Shown here in pieces: positions 14,067 through 21,116 of a stretch of DNA of 21,598 bases. Location of the stretch: positions 1-21,598 of IMG/VR virus record IMGVR_UViG_3300017587_000015; one strand, 5' to 3'. Each line of letters starts with the position of its first letter. Within the stretch, counting starts at the first letter, position 1. The notes beneath the pieces were generated by a model. It did no database searches. It was not told where the DNA came from and was given only the letters and a program-made list of their open reading frames with translations. This DNA is from a virus. A program made the translations under genes and the position numbers.

Positions 14067-15902
14067 ATGCCTGAATTCAAACCATCGATACTGTCAGGAA
14101 ACATCCAAGAAGGAACATACGACGAATACATCGACATCTGGGAAGATAGATATGAAACACCACAGTCGTTATACGGCATTGAGGGTATAGACTTCGGTAT
14201 CCCCAATGTGGAATATGGGTTAGGTGGTGGTGAGAAACAGTTCAAGAGAGGGAATTACAATGTCAGATATCAAGGACCTGATGGATATTTCTACTCTGAA
14301 GCGTCGGGTCGTGTCTTTGAACGGCTGAACAGAGACTTCAGTGTCGATTGGCAGAAAGAAGTTGGTCAACGGATGGGTAGCGGGAACTTCAGTGCGTTCG
14401 CAGTAACGAGAGAATACATCGTTACAGCAGACGCCCTCGCTGCAGAAAGTGAAAATGCAGAACTGTTGTTGCTTGACAAATCGAACGGTGAAAAAGTATT
14501 CAGGAGGCTGATTCCGTTCGACGTAACTGGAATCGCATACGACCCAGAGCGAAAGTACGTTTACGTGGCGACTGGAGCAAACATCGTTGCCGTCGCACTC
14601 GAAGGAACCGTCAACGACGAACCACAGTTAGATTTCGAATTCAACCTGTTCAATGACAGGAACTGGCTCGGTGAAGGGTACACACAGGACGTGTACTTCT
14701 TCGATGGTGGGCTGTACGTATACACGAAGGGTCGACTATACCGTCTTAACAAGCGTACAGGAAGAGTTATCGAGTTCAAGGATGTGTTATCGGAGGCTGA
14801 TGCAGACCTCGAAACAATAATCTTCACGAACGCTGAAGACACACACATCGACCAACATGGAAATCTCCACCTACTGAATAGGAAAGGGCAGACGACTCCA
14901 GATGAGAAGAACTACTACATAGTTTACGATGTAGATGAGGAAGAAGTGTTGAAGGAGATATACATCGGCAATGGTGTAGAAACTCTTACCCCGAATGTAG
15001 ACGATGGACAACGCGGATATGAGGGATACGTTAATACATTCACAGATGATGGACTTCTCTTAGAAAAAAGTATATGGCCTTCCGTTCTCATTGAAGACAA
15101 AATAAATTCACTGGGTGTCACACCGTGGGGATATATACTCGGAATAGTATCTGACGCATTGCCTCGATACGAGATGTACGACCACGCAACAGACACGCTC
15201 CAGTGGACGATTCATCTTGGCGAACGGGGCGAAGATAGAGGAGGCACCATCGCATTTAATCAAGCGTACCCTCCACTATCACACCAACCCTCTAAGTGGA
15301 AGGGTGATAGACCTGATGTCGAGCGATACGTCAACACCCCACCAGATGCTCCGAAACTGACCACTGCACTGAGCACCGGTTCCTTCACGGAAGGAACGAT
15401 TGTTTCAACGAACTCACAAGACACAACCGTGACAACGACGACTAACAAAAGTCACAGTGTTACAGATGCGATTACTGGAGAAACAACAATCGTCCCACAG
15501 GTCGGTGTCATAGGCGGAGGAGAGGTTATTGATGGTGGTGCTGCTGCTGAAGAGACGAACACACTCTACACAGAGACACAGACGTTGCTGATAGCACCTG
15601 ACGTGTCTCCACTGGAGGGGACGATTGGTGGAACGTGGAGCGCAACTTCAGAAAACAACGTTGTCACGGCAAGTGTCACGACGACCTCCGAGCGTGGATT
15701 CAAGGCTACGGTTGCTAATTCATCCGACATCTTCGTGGCTGTAGATACAGTCCCGAACGTTCGAACGACAGCGAACGTACAGGAAGATAATCCCCCACTT
15801 CGCATCACGGCGCGTGTGTTGCGGGAGAACATCGATGACTACTGGCGGAATAGAGTCGTCGGTGTCGGTGAAACGACTGATGCTGGCGTCTCACCGGAAT
15901 AG
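14067..15902 (+). CDS. Beta-propeller plus Thr/Ser/Val-rich C-terminal part
   Basis: 611 residues, third propeller protein of the window. An N-terminal segment (1-60) is followed by blades such as GYFYSEASGRVFERLNRD, LLLLDKSNGEKVFRRL, AYDPERKYVYVATGANIVAV and GLYVYTKGRLYRLNKRTGRV, running to about residue 405. The rest is Thr/Ser/Val-rich (TTVTTTTNKSHSVTD, VVTASVTTTSERG) and looks like a short stalk with a few repeats, ending with an acidic-neutral tail. The same head-plus-stalk plan as 6345-9377 suggests a second fused fibre or spike. No clear Shine-Dalgarno; the start at 14067 follows the previous stop by 18 bases. It closes the surface-protein cassette; the next element is the promoter-like block of the protease operon. 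Confidence 0.65.
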   Translation: MPEFKPSILSGNIQEGTYDEYIDIWEDRYETPQSLYGIEGIDFGIPNVEYGLGGGEKQFKRGNYNVRYQGPDGYFYSEASGRVFERLNRDFSVDWQKEVGQRMGSGNFSAFAVTREYIVTADALAAESENAELLLLDKSNGEKVFRRLIPFDVTGIAYDPERKYVYVATGANIVAVALEGTVNDEPQLDFEFNLFNDRNWLGEGYTQDVYFFDGGLYVYTKGRLYRLNKRTGRVIEFKDVLSEADADLETIIFTNAEDTHIDQHGNLHLLNRKGQTTPDEKNYYIVYDVDEEEVLKEIYIGNGVETLTPNVDDGQRGYEGYVNTFTDDGLLLEKSIWPSVLIEDKINSLGVTPWGYILGIVSDALPRYEMYDHATDTLQWTIHLGERGEDRGGTIAFNQAYPPLSHQPSKWKGDRPDVERYVNTPPDAPKLTTALSTGSFTEGTIVSTNSQDTTVTTTTNKSHSVTDAITGETTIVPQVGVIGGGEVIDGGAAAEETNTLYTETQTLLIAPDVSPLEGTIGGTWSATSENNVVTASVTTTSERGFKATVANSSDIFVAVDTVPNVRTTANVQEDNPPLRITARVLRENIDDYWRNRVVGVGETTDAGVSPE

Positions 15903-15945
15903 ACTAATCAAATGAACAGAAGAGTAAAGGGTACGGGACACTAAT
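15903..15945 (+). promoter_or_regulatory. Promoter-like element 5 (protease-capsid operon), copy B of the 43-bp block
   Basis: Identical at 42 of 43 positions to 1199-1241, with core GAACAGAAGAGTAAAGG from 15914. With TAAAGG as TATA-like box the transcript would start near 15954, leaving about 43 bases of leader before the protease ATG, which has its own GGTGA. A short frame (ATG 15947 to TGA 16006, 19 codons) begins right after the block and ends inside the protease gene. Confidence 0.55.
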
Positions 15946-15996
15946 TATGAATCACGTACGAGACACATTGGTTATAGTTTCTCGTCGGGTGACACC

Positions 15997-18459
15997 ATGC
16001 AAATGAGCGCAAACTTCGGCACAACAGCCTCTCTTGAAATAGTCAACAGAGAGACTGCTGTCGACAACCTCAATGTAGATGATGGAACGGTAGTCCACGG
16101 TATTGCGCTCGGTGTCGACGACACGACAGTGGGACAAAGCGGTGTGAAGAAGAAGTGGCCTGCTGAAACGTTGAAGGAGGCTGCACCATCGCTTGCTGGA
16201 ACACCACTCGTCACAGACCACGATAACGGTAGCGAGAACGTCGTTGGTCAAGTGACGAAGGCGGGGTACAAGCAGGACGTTGGTGTCATCTACGAAGCCG
16301 TCGTCTTCGACGAGGAGCTTGCACAGAAGATACAGAACGGATTGCTGGAAGTATCGATTCGGGGCTATCACCCAGACCCCGAGAAGATGGAGAAAGACCA
16401 AGACGGTGCAGCAATCATCGACAAACTCGTCTTCGACAACCTGTCAATCGTTCCACAGGGTGCATCGGAGAGCAACACGCTCGAAGTGGGTGAACACGCC
16501 GAACTTTCTCAGTCGGAATTGAACGACGCATTGGAGGAACTGGAACCGGTGTCGTTAGCGTCACACGATTCTGGCGACGAGTCTGGCGATGGTTCAGATA
16601 ATGGTTCTCCCGACCTCTCCGACGAGGACAAGGAGATTATCAAGAGTGCGTACAACGAACTGTACGACTCTGCGAAGAAAGCACAGGATAGGGCGAAGGA
16701 GCTTGGCATCGGCAAAGGTCACCACAAGGTTACGATTGGTGACACGACGTTCTATATGCCTGGAGGCGACCATCAGGAGTTCCTCGACAAACTTCGTCAA
16801 GAAGTAACTGACACGAGTGAGGAGAATCGGAGCGATACATCCGAGCAGGACGACGCTGATAGAAAGTCGCTCTACGATAAGATTTGTGACGAGCAGGGTG
16901 TGGAGAACGACGTGCTCGAAACCATCGCTGACCTCTCCGAGAAGGAGATATATGCTGAATGGGAAGACGCAGTCAACATGGACGAAGAGATGATGGAGGA
17001 ATGGATGGACCATTCCTGTTCCGACAAAGCGTCTATTCGTCCAGTTCGTGTCCAGAAGCGGAATCTGGGTCTGATGCAGAAACCACGTGATGAATGGGAC
17101 GAAGTCGACTACACGTCGGCGCAGAGGGCTGTCTCGTTCATCTCACGGATGCGTGGTCAACGACCAGATGATATCGACGATGGTCCTGCCGGTTGCCCAA
17201 GTCGATGGGCTATCTCGCTGATGAACTGGGGCTACACACCCTTCGACGAGATGCCTGCAGAACCGTCTGCCGAAGCAGGACTGTCACAACACTTCCCCGA
17301 CTACGCTGATATCAACAGCGAGGATGACTGGGAGGAGCCGAACTTCGAGGACTTCCGAGAGCCGTACAATCTCTCGGAGGACCAGTCTTTCGAAAGCCTC
17401 GACACGGAGATGAAGTCTGCAATCGCGGAACACTTCATCTACGCCGAAGGTGGATTGCCACCGGAGAACTACGGTGATTTGAAGTTCCCCGTCGTTTCGC
17501 CGGATGGGACACTCTACCTCGATGCGCTTCGCTCGGTGAAGCAAACACTACATCTGGCTGATGTAAGCGAGGAAGATGCCGATAAGATTCGTGAAATAGC
17601 CAACGACTTGGCGAAGCGTGAGTTCGGCAAGGACTGGAAGACTGGACAGAGTATCGAGCAATCCGTGGATATTTCACAGGATGCGCTACAGGCGATACAG
17701 GCTGAAGCCCACTCTGTACCGACTCGTGCCAAGAGTCATATCTCACAGTTCAAAGAAGTCTACCGTCGTGGAATCAAGTCCTACGATATGGTAGACGATG
17801 AGGTGACTCAAGGAAAGGATGCAGAGGAGTGGGCAATCGAGCGAGTTCGTGAGTATGCGAACTTGCTCGAAGCAGGACTTCCTGCTGACGAGCGATACAG
17901 CGAGGACAACAATCTGCTTCCGAGTAATCACCCTCGCAGTGAGCCGATAGATGACACGCAGTTGACTGAAGTCAGTCCTGCTGGCTTCAGAGGCGTCGAG
18001 TTGGAACCAACAGTGATGACGGAAGCAACGGTTGCTAAACTACAAGGTGACAATACAATGACTGATACCACAGACGAGCGCGTCGAGGAACTCGAAGCCC
18101 AAGTAGAGGAACTCGAATCGCGTAACGATGAGCTGCTCGACGAAATCGAGCAGGTTCGTGCAGAGTACGCGGCAACGCTTGCCGACGAAGGGCCTTTCAC
18201 GAAGGATGAGCTTGTCGACAAGTTCACCGTGGAGGAACTGCGCGAGAAGTACGACGAGAACGAAGCGGTACAACTCGCTGAAGGTGGCCCTGCTCCACAG
18301 GCAGGAGACGCCGAGGAAGCTGAACTGAGCGATGACTCCGACGATGTTGATGAGGAGTATATCGCCACCCTCGAATCTCGTATCGAGAACTACGAGGAGA
18401 TGGGTTGGGACGCTGCTGCAGAGACGGCGCGTTCTGAACTCAAGGAGATGCGGAACTAA
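15997..18459 (+). CDS. Prohead protease fused to several modules and a C-terminal scaffold
   Basis: 820 residues, far longer than the usual 200-400 for a prohead protease. Residues 1-160 are the protease: LVTDHDNG gives His75 and LLEVSIRGYHP gives Ser120, the His/Ser layout of HK97- or XkdF-type prohead proteases, followed by DNLSIVPQGAS. Residues 160-290 are mostly acidic and helical, with a small basic strand-rich piece (GKGHHKVTIGDTTFYMPGGD). Residues 355-420 have Cys400 and a Trp-rich part (GCPSRWAISLMNWGY). Residues 475-548 hold PDGTLYLDALRSVKQTLHL followed by charged helices. Residues 580-646 are the RRG...DNNLLPSNHP module also found at 12999-14048. From 688 the protein is a coiled coil with an acidic tail, typical of scaffolds. 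The protease would mature the capsid by cutting scaffold and delta-like regions. GGTGACACC before ATG 15997 fixes the start. Confidence 0.8.
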   Translation: MQMSANFGTTASLEIVNRETAVDNLNVDDGTVVHGIALGVDDTTVGQSGVKKKWPAETLKEAAPSLAGTPLVTDHDNGSENVVGQVTKAGYKQDVGVIYEAVVFDEELAQKIQNGLLEVSIRGYHPDPEKMEKDQDGAAIIDKLVFDNLSIVPQGASESNTLEVGEHAELSQSELNDALEELEPVSLASHDSGDESGDGSDNGSPDLSDEDKEIIKSAYNELYDSAKKAQDRAKELGIGKGHHKVTIGDTTFYMPGGDHQEFLDKLRQEVTDTSEENRSDTSEQDDADRKSLYDKICDEQGVENDVLETIADLSEKEIYAEWEDAVNMDEEMMEEWMDHSCSDKASIRPVRVQKRNLGLMQKPRDEWDEVDYTSAQRAVSFISRMRGQRPDDIDDGPAGCPSRWAISLMNWGYTPFDEMPAEPSAEAGLSQHFPDYADINSEDDWEEPNFEDFREPYNLSEDQSFESLDTEMKSAIAEHFIYAEGGLPPENYGDLKFPVVSPDGTLYLDALRSVKQTLHLADVSEEDADKIREIANDLAKREFGKDWKTGQSIEQSVDISQDALQAIQAEAHSVPTRAKSHISQFKEVYRRGIKSYDMVDDEVTQGKDAEEWAIERVREYANLLEAGLPADERYSEDNNLLPSNHPRSEPIDDTQLTEVSPAGFRGVELEPTVMTEATVAKLQGDNTMTDTTDERVEELEAQVEELESRNDELLDEIEQVRAEYAATLADEGPFTKDELVDKFTVEELREKYDENEAVQLAEGGPAPQAGDAEEAELSDDSDDVDEEYIATLESRIENYEEMGWDAAAETARSELKEMRN
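18046..18050 (+). promoter_or_regulatory. Internal ribosome-binding site for a nested scaffold start
   Basis: GGTGA lies 7 bases before an in-frame ATG at 18058, inside the protease gene. The 13 bases ACTACAAGGTGAC around it are repeated exactly at 18481-18493 in front of the major capsid gene, where the spacing is 6 bases. An exact copy of the capsid-gene leader inside a coding region is unlikely to be chance. Confidence 0.6.
18058..18459 (+). CDS. Nested scaffold protein (in-frame internal start in protease gene)
   Basis: 133 residues starting MTDTTDERVEELEAQ, identical to residues 688-820 of the protease fusion. Heptad-like Leu and Val spacing (VEELEAQVEELESRNDELL) predicts a coiled coil over the first 35-40 residues, then helices and an acidic, Gly/Pro-containing linker, and a final helical part (ATLESRIENYEEMGWDAA). 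Phage lambda makes its scaffold Nu3 from an internal start in protease gene C in just this way, so the same strategy is likely: excess scaffold from 18058, plus a few protease-scaffold fusions for incorporation into the procapsid. Evidence is the internal GGTGA, the ATG, the coiled coil, and position just before the major capsid gene; expression is not shown. Confidence 0.55.
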   Translation: MTDTTDERVEELEAQVEELESRNDELLDEIEQVRAEYAATLADEGPFTKDELVDKFTVEELREKYDENEAVQLAEGGPAPQAGDAEEAELSDDSDDVDEEYIATLESRIENYEEMGWDAAAETARSELKEMRN

Positions 18460-18498
18460 ACACGAATTCAACAAACAATAACTACAAGGTGACTTAAT

Positions 18499-19320
18499 AT
18501 GGCAGAAGATGGAACTCTCACGAGCGCGGAAGTAATCACACAGGAAGCTGTTCGTCAGGAAGTCCTCGAAGATATCGAGGAGTCGCTTGTCTTCCGACAG
18601 GCGTTTGACGAGTACGACGCAACGAACGTCAACTCCAGTTCGGTGGAGATTCCCGTCGCTGACGGCAACGTTGGCGAGACGGGGACTGTTGCAGAGGGTA
18701 CTGCACCGAGCCGTGAAGAGGCTCTCACGAGCAAGGTCACGGTTTCGACGAGCAAGTACATGGCAGAGGCTGCCATCACGCGAGAGGCCATCGAGGACTC
18801 CATCCTCGGTGAAATCGAGCGCCAGGTCGAGGCACACCGAGAGGCTCTGATGGAGGCTCTCGACGGTGCAGCGTACGACGCCCTCTCCAGTGGTCTGACT
18901 CGTGCCGCTGTTGGTGACAACGGCGGGTCGATGGACTACGATACGTTCATCGACGCGATGACGGAGCTGGAGAACGACGGGTATCAGCCTGACTTCGCCA
19001 TCGTCTCGGCACAGTCCAAGGGTGACCTGATGAAGTCGAACGAGTTCACCCGTGCTTCGGAGATGGGTGACGAGGTCGTCTTCAATGGTCAGTTCGGCGA
19101 GATTGCCGGCGTTCCGGTTGCTGTCTCGAACGTTGGCGACCTCGGTGCAGGAGAGGGCTTCGTCTTCGACACCGACCATACTGGTGTCGAGGTAATCCGC
19201 TCCGGCGTCGAGACACGCGAGTACGAGGAGGAGAGCAACGACCAGGTTGTTCTTCAGATTCGTACTCGGCGTGGTTACAAGGTACTTCGCGGTGACGCGT
19301 TCGCAAAGATTACGGCGTAA
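18499..19320 (+). CDS. Major capsid protein, HK97 fold
   Basis: 273 residues, with the layout of HK97-type capsid proteins: an N-terminal helical arm (VLEDIEESLVFRQAFDE), a Thr/Ser-rich extended loop (NVGETGTVAEGTAPSREEAL), KVTVSTSKYMAEAAITREAIEDS leading into the long spine helix (ILGEIERQVEAHREALMEAL), then the A-domain with DFAIVSAQSKGDLMKSNEF, IAGVPVAVSNVG and the C-terminal strand RRGYKVLRGDAFAKI. It assembles into the icosahedral shell around the scaffold. A strong GGTGA sits 6 bases before the ATG. G+C is visibly higher than in the cassette genes, with strong codon bias, as expected for the most abundant virion protein. The short N-terminal part before the arm suggests little or no separate delta domain, consistent with a separate scaffold. 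Confidence 0.9.
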   Translation: MAEDGTLTSAEVITQEAVRQEVLEDIEESLVFRQAFDEYDATNVNSSSVEIPVADGNVGETGTVAEGTAPSREEALTSKVTVSTSKYMAEAAITREAIEDSILGEIERQVEAHREALMEALDGAAYDALSSGLTRAAVGDNGGSMDYDTFIDAMTELENDGYQPDFAIVSAQSKGDLMKSNEFTRASEMGDEVVFNGQFGEIAGVPVAVSNVGDLGAGEGFVFDTDHTGVEVIRSGVETREYEEESNDQVVLQIRTRRGYKVLRGDAFAKITA

Positions 19321-19338
19321 CGGGAGCCATAATCCCGT
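19320..19338 (+). terminator. Hairpin directly after the capsid gene
   Basis: ACGGGA (19320-19325) and TCCCGT (19333-19338) form a perfect 6-bp stem with loop GCCATAA, starting on the last base of the capsid stop codon. Only a mild T-rich stretch follows, so it may be an RNA processing or stabilising hairpin that raises capsid mRNA relative to downstream genes rather than a full terminator. Confidence 0.4.
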
Positions 19339-19356
19339 ACCTCGGTTTCAATACAT

Positions 19357-19707
19357 ATGGCAAGAATAGAACCAGAAGATGTTGAAGAGGTCACTGATAT
19401 CGACCTTGAGCCTACAGACGTTCAGGCGTTTGTCGACGATGCTCATCGTATCGTGCAACGTCGATGCGCTCCATACGTCTCCGAGGATTTACACGAGGAC
19501 CTTGCGACAACCGAGGTATATCTGGCTGCACACCTACTTACCTCGAAATCGCCACAGATTCAAAGTACATCCGCCGGAGTTGGCGTAAACGTATCGTACG
19601 TTACGAGAGATGAAGATTTCTGGCACAAGGCAATCCTCGCTGACCCCAGTGGACGACTCGCTCGTCCTGACGGCTGGTCAGTCATGTCAACACACCAAGA
19701 GTCGTAA
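19357..19707 (+). CDS. Head-tail adaptor (connector) protein
   Basis: 116 residues, mainly helical: MARIEPEDVEEVTDIDLEPTD, then VQAFVDDAHRIVQRRC, then LATTEVYLAAHLLTSK, and an end with FWHKAILADPSGRLAR. The order of a short acidic start, a helix of the form D(V/I)xxFVxxAxxIV, and a second helix LxxxExxLAAHL is the pattern of head-tail adaptors of the HK97 gp6 / SPP1 gp15 type, which attach under the portal after packaging. Its position, first gene after the major capsid protein, is the normal one. The start at 19357 lies 36 bases after the capsid stop, past the hairpin, with no clear Shine-Dalgarno. Confidence 0.65.
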   Translation: MARIEPEDVEEVTDIDLEPTDVQAFVDDAHRIVQRRCAPYVSEDLHEDLATTEVYLAAHLLTSKSPQIQSTSAGVGVNVSYVTRDEDFWHKAILADPSGRLARPDGWSVMSTHQES

Positions 19708-19734
19708 CATGGTGTCGTGGGCTGAGGGTGCCTC

Positions 19735-20544
19735 GTGTCGAGAACAGAGGCCACACTGATGCCAGTCAAAGCAATTCACGAAGAGATGCGGAACGTATCT
19801 GTCGATAGTCGTGACTCCGAGCGTGCGAAGATTTATACCACTCGTCCTACGATGGATGGTGAGGCTGAACTTGGCCCAGTTCTCGAAAAAGTATATGAAC
19901 GCTTCTACAATCGTGCAGACTTCGTCGACCCGACATCGATACACAGCGTTGGCGAAGGTGGCGATGGGATAGTTGGTGATATCGATATCAACTCTAGCGC
20001 GTTCTGGAAAGGTGACGGTTCGTTCGATATAGATAGATTCAATCGAGAACGTGCTCGTGAAAAAGACGATTCACTCATCCTCGACGTAATATTCAATAAT
20101 CGCAACGACACGTTCATAGACGAAATCATCGGTGGGTTAGGAGATGTTGTGGACATCGGTTTAGAAACATCTGCACCATTCATCGACATCGACTTCGACC
20201 CACTTGAAGGTCTGTTGAGTGGACTGTTCGGAATCTTGAAAGAAGCAGTTCTCGGCACAGTCAAGAAAGCCGATGCAGTCCTCGTCTCACGAAAAGCGAA
20301 TGTCAACATGGTCGGTGCTGCGATGGAAGCGAAAGAAGCATACGAGAACGACATTCCGGTTGCAGTATACGACCATGATTCGCAGCAGAACGGGACGATT
20401 CCTGCAATGCTCGACGCTCACGCCGATTACGTGACAGATAATTCATATTGGGCGACATCATGGCTCATCGACGAAGTGGAACGACGACAAGAGCGTGAAA
20501 ACAACGGCGAGGAAGCCGTTCAAGAAGTACACGTTGATGTATGA
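19735..20544 (+). CDS. Nucleoside deoxyribosyltransferase-like protein in the connector operon
   Basis: 269 residues from a GTG at 19735 (GAGGGTG lies just upstream); an ATG at 19759, overlapping the TGA of a 16-codon frame, is an alternative. The fold pattern of nucleoside 2-deoxyribosyltransferases and related DUF4406-like proteins can be traced: first strand KIYTTRP (32-38), a helix, a VDP step (64-66), then KKADAVLVSRKANVNMVGAAMEAKEAYENDIPVAVYD (177-213), where D180 and E198 occupy the positions of the substrate-contact Asp and the catalytic Glu. An insertion of about 100 residues (72-170) with Gly-rich and hydrophobic helices separates the halves. Family members exchange bases on deoxynucleosides, but some are only ligand-binding. 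Why this fold sits among connector genes is unknown; it may be a virion protein. Motif reading only. Confidence 0.5.
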   Translation: MSRTEATLMPVKAIHEEMRNVSVDSRDSERAKIYTTRPTMDGEAELGPVLEKVYERFYNRADFVDPTSIHSVGEGGDGIVGDIDINSSAFWKGDGSFDIDRFNRERAREKDDSLILDVIFNNRNDTFIDEIIGGLGDVVDIGLETSAPFIDIDFDPLEGLLSGLFGILKEAVLGTVKKADAVLVSRKANVNMVGAAMEAKEAYENDIPVAVYDHDSQQNGTIPAMLDAHADYVTDNSYWATSWLIDEVERRQERENNGEEAVQEVHVDV

Positions 20545-20729
20545 CGAACGACATGGACGAATCACTCGATGATATTTCAGTTGCAGAACACGAAGGAGAT
20601 GTGCGAATATACGTTTCTGCCGACACAGATACCTATCTACAAAGTGACATGACTGTGTCGGAGTATCTCGACACAGTAGACGCAGACGAAGACTATTCAC
20701 CCGATGGTGATTCGAACGATGACACTTAA
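20541..20729 (+). CDS. Small acidic protein of unknown function
   Basis: 62 residues; about a third are Asp or Glu (MTNDMDESLDDISVAEHEGD... ending DSNDDT). No domain is recognised. A short strand-like part GDVRIYVSADTDTYLQSD may fold; the ends are disordered. The start ATG overlaps the previous stop in an ATGA junction, and its 3' end overlaps the next gene by 11 bases, so translation is coupled at both sides. That packing supports it as a real gene. Confidence 0.6.
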   Translation: MTNDMDESLDDISVAEHEGDVRIYVSADTDTYLQSDMTVSEYLDTVDADEDYSPDGDSNDDT

Positions 20730-21093
20730 TAACGTAATCGATAGGTCTGAACGGCACATCTTCCGAGCCGCACGTCGGTTCGAGCAAGAAATGACACTTG
20801 TACGACGTACAGGTGCTGGTGACGACGAGCGTGAACCATTCAAAGCGATAGTAAACAGTAATACAGACCTAACGTCGTTCGACGGAAACATCGGCAGTGA
20901 CTCCGTGAACCTCGATGGGAAATACGAAGTCGAAATCATGGTCACGAAAGATAACGCACTGGAAAACATCGACACATCATTCGAAACTAACGTCACCACA
21001 GATGTCGTCGAACTGAACGGCTACACATACGAAGTTGGTGACATAACAGAGACTGCGTACTTCCAGAAGATGGTGTTGCAGCGAGAACGATAA
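20719..21093 (+). CDS. Probable connector / head-closure or minor head protein
   Basis: 124 residues. GGTGAT (20706-20711) lies 7 bases before the ATG at 20719, which is chosen over an in-frame ATG at 20704. A basic N-terminal helix (VIDRSERHIFRAARRFEQEM) is followed by a strand-rich acidic body (EREPFKAIVNS, KYEVEIMVTKDNA, VVELNGYTYEVGDITETAYF) ending KMVLQRER. Its size, the beta-rich body with NGYTYEVGDI, and position two genes after the adaptor fit a head-closure or tail-completion protein, but no specific family is recognised. It is unusual in having a more basic start than its neighbours. Confidence 0.5.
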   Translation: MTLNNVIDRSERHIFRAARRFEQEMTLVRRTGAGDDEREPFKAIVNSNTDLTSFDGNIGSDSVNLDGKYEVEIMVTKDNALENIDTSFETNVTTDVVELNGYTYEVGDITETAYFQKMVLQRER

Positions 21094-21116
21094 CAAACAC
21101 TCAGATTGGTTGTTAG

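Noticed and set aside
18040-19179. 379-residue open frame on the minus strand opposite scaffold and capsid genes
   Set aside because: It is the shadow of strong codon bias in the capsid gene; no promoter, ribosome-binding site or recognisable domain, and the + strand product is a clear HK97-fold protein.
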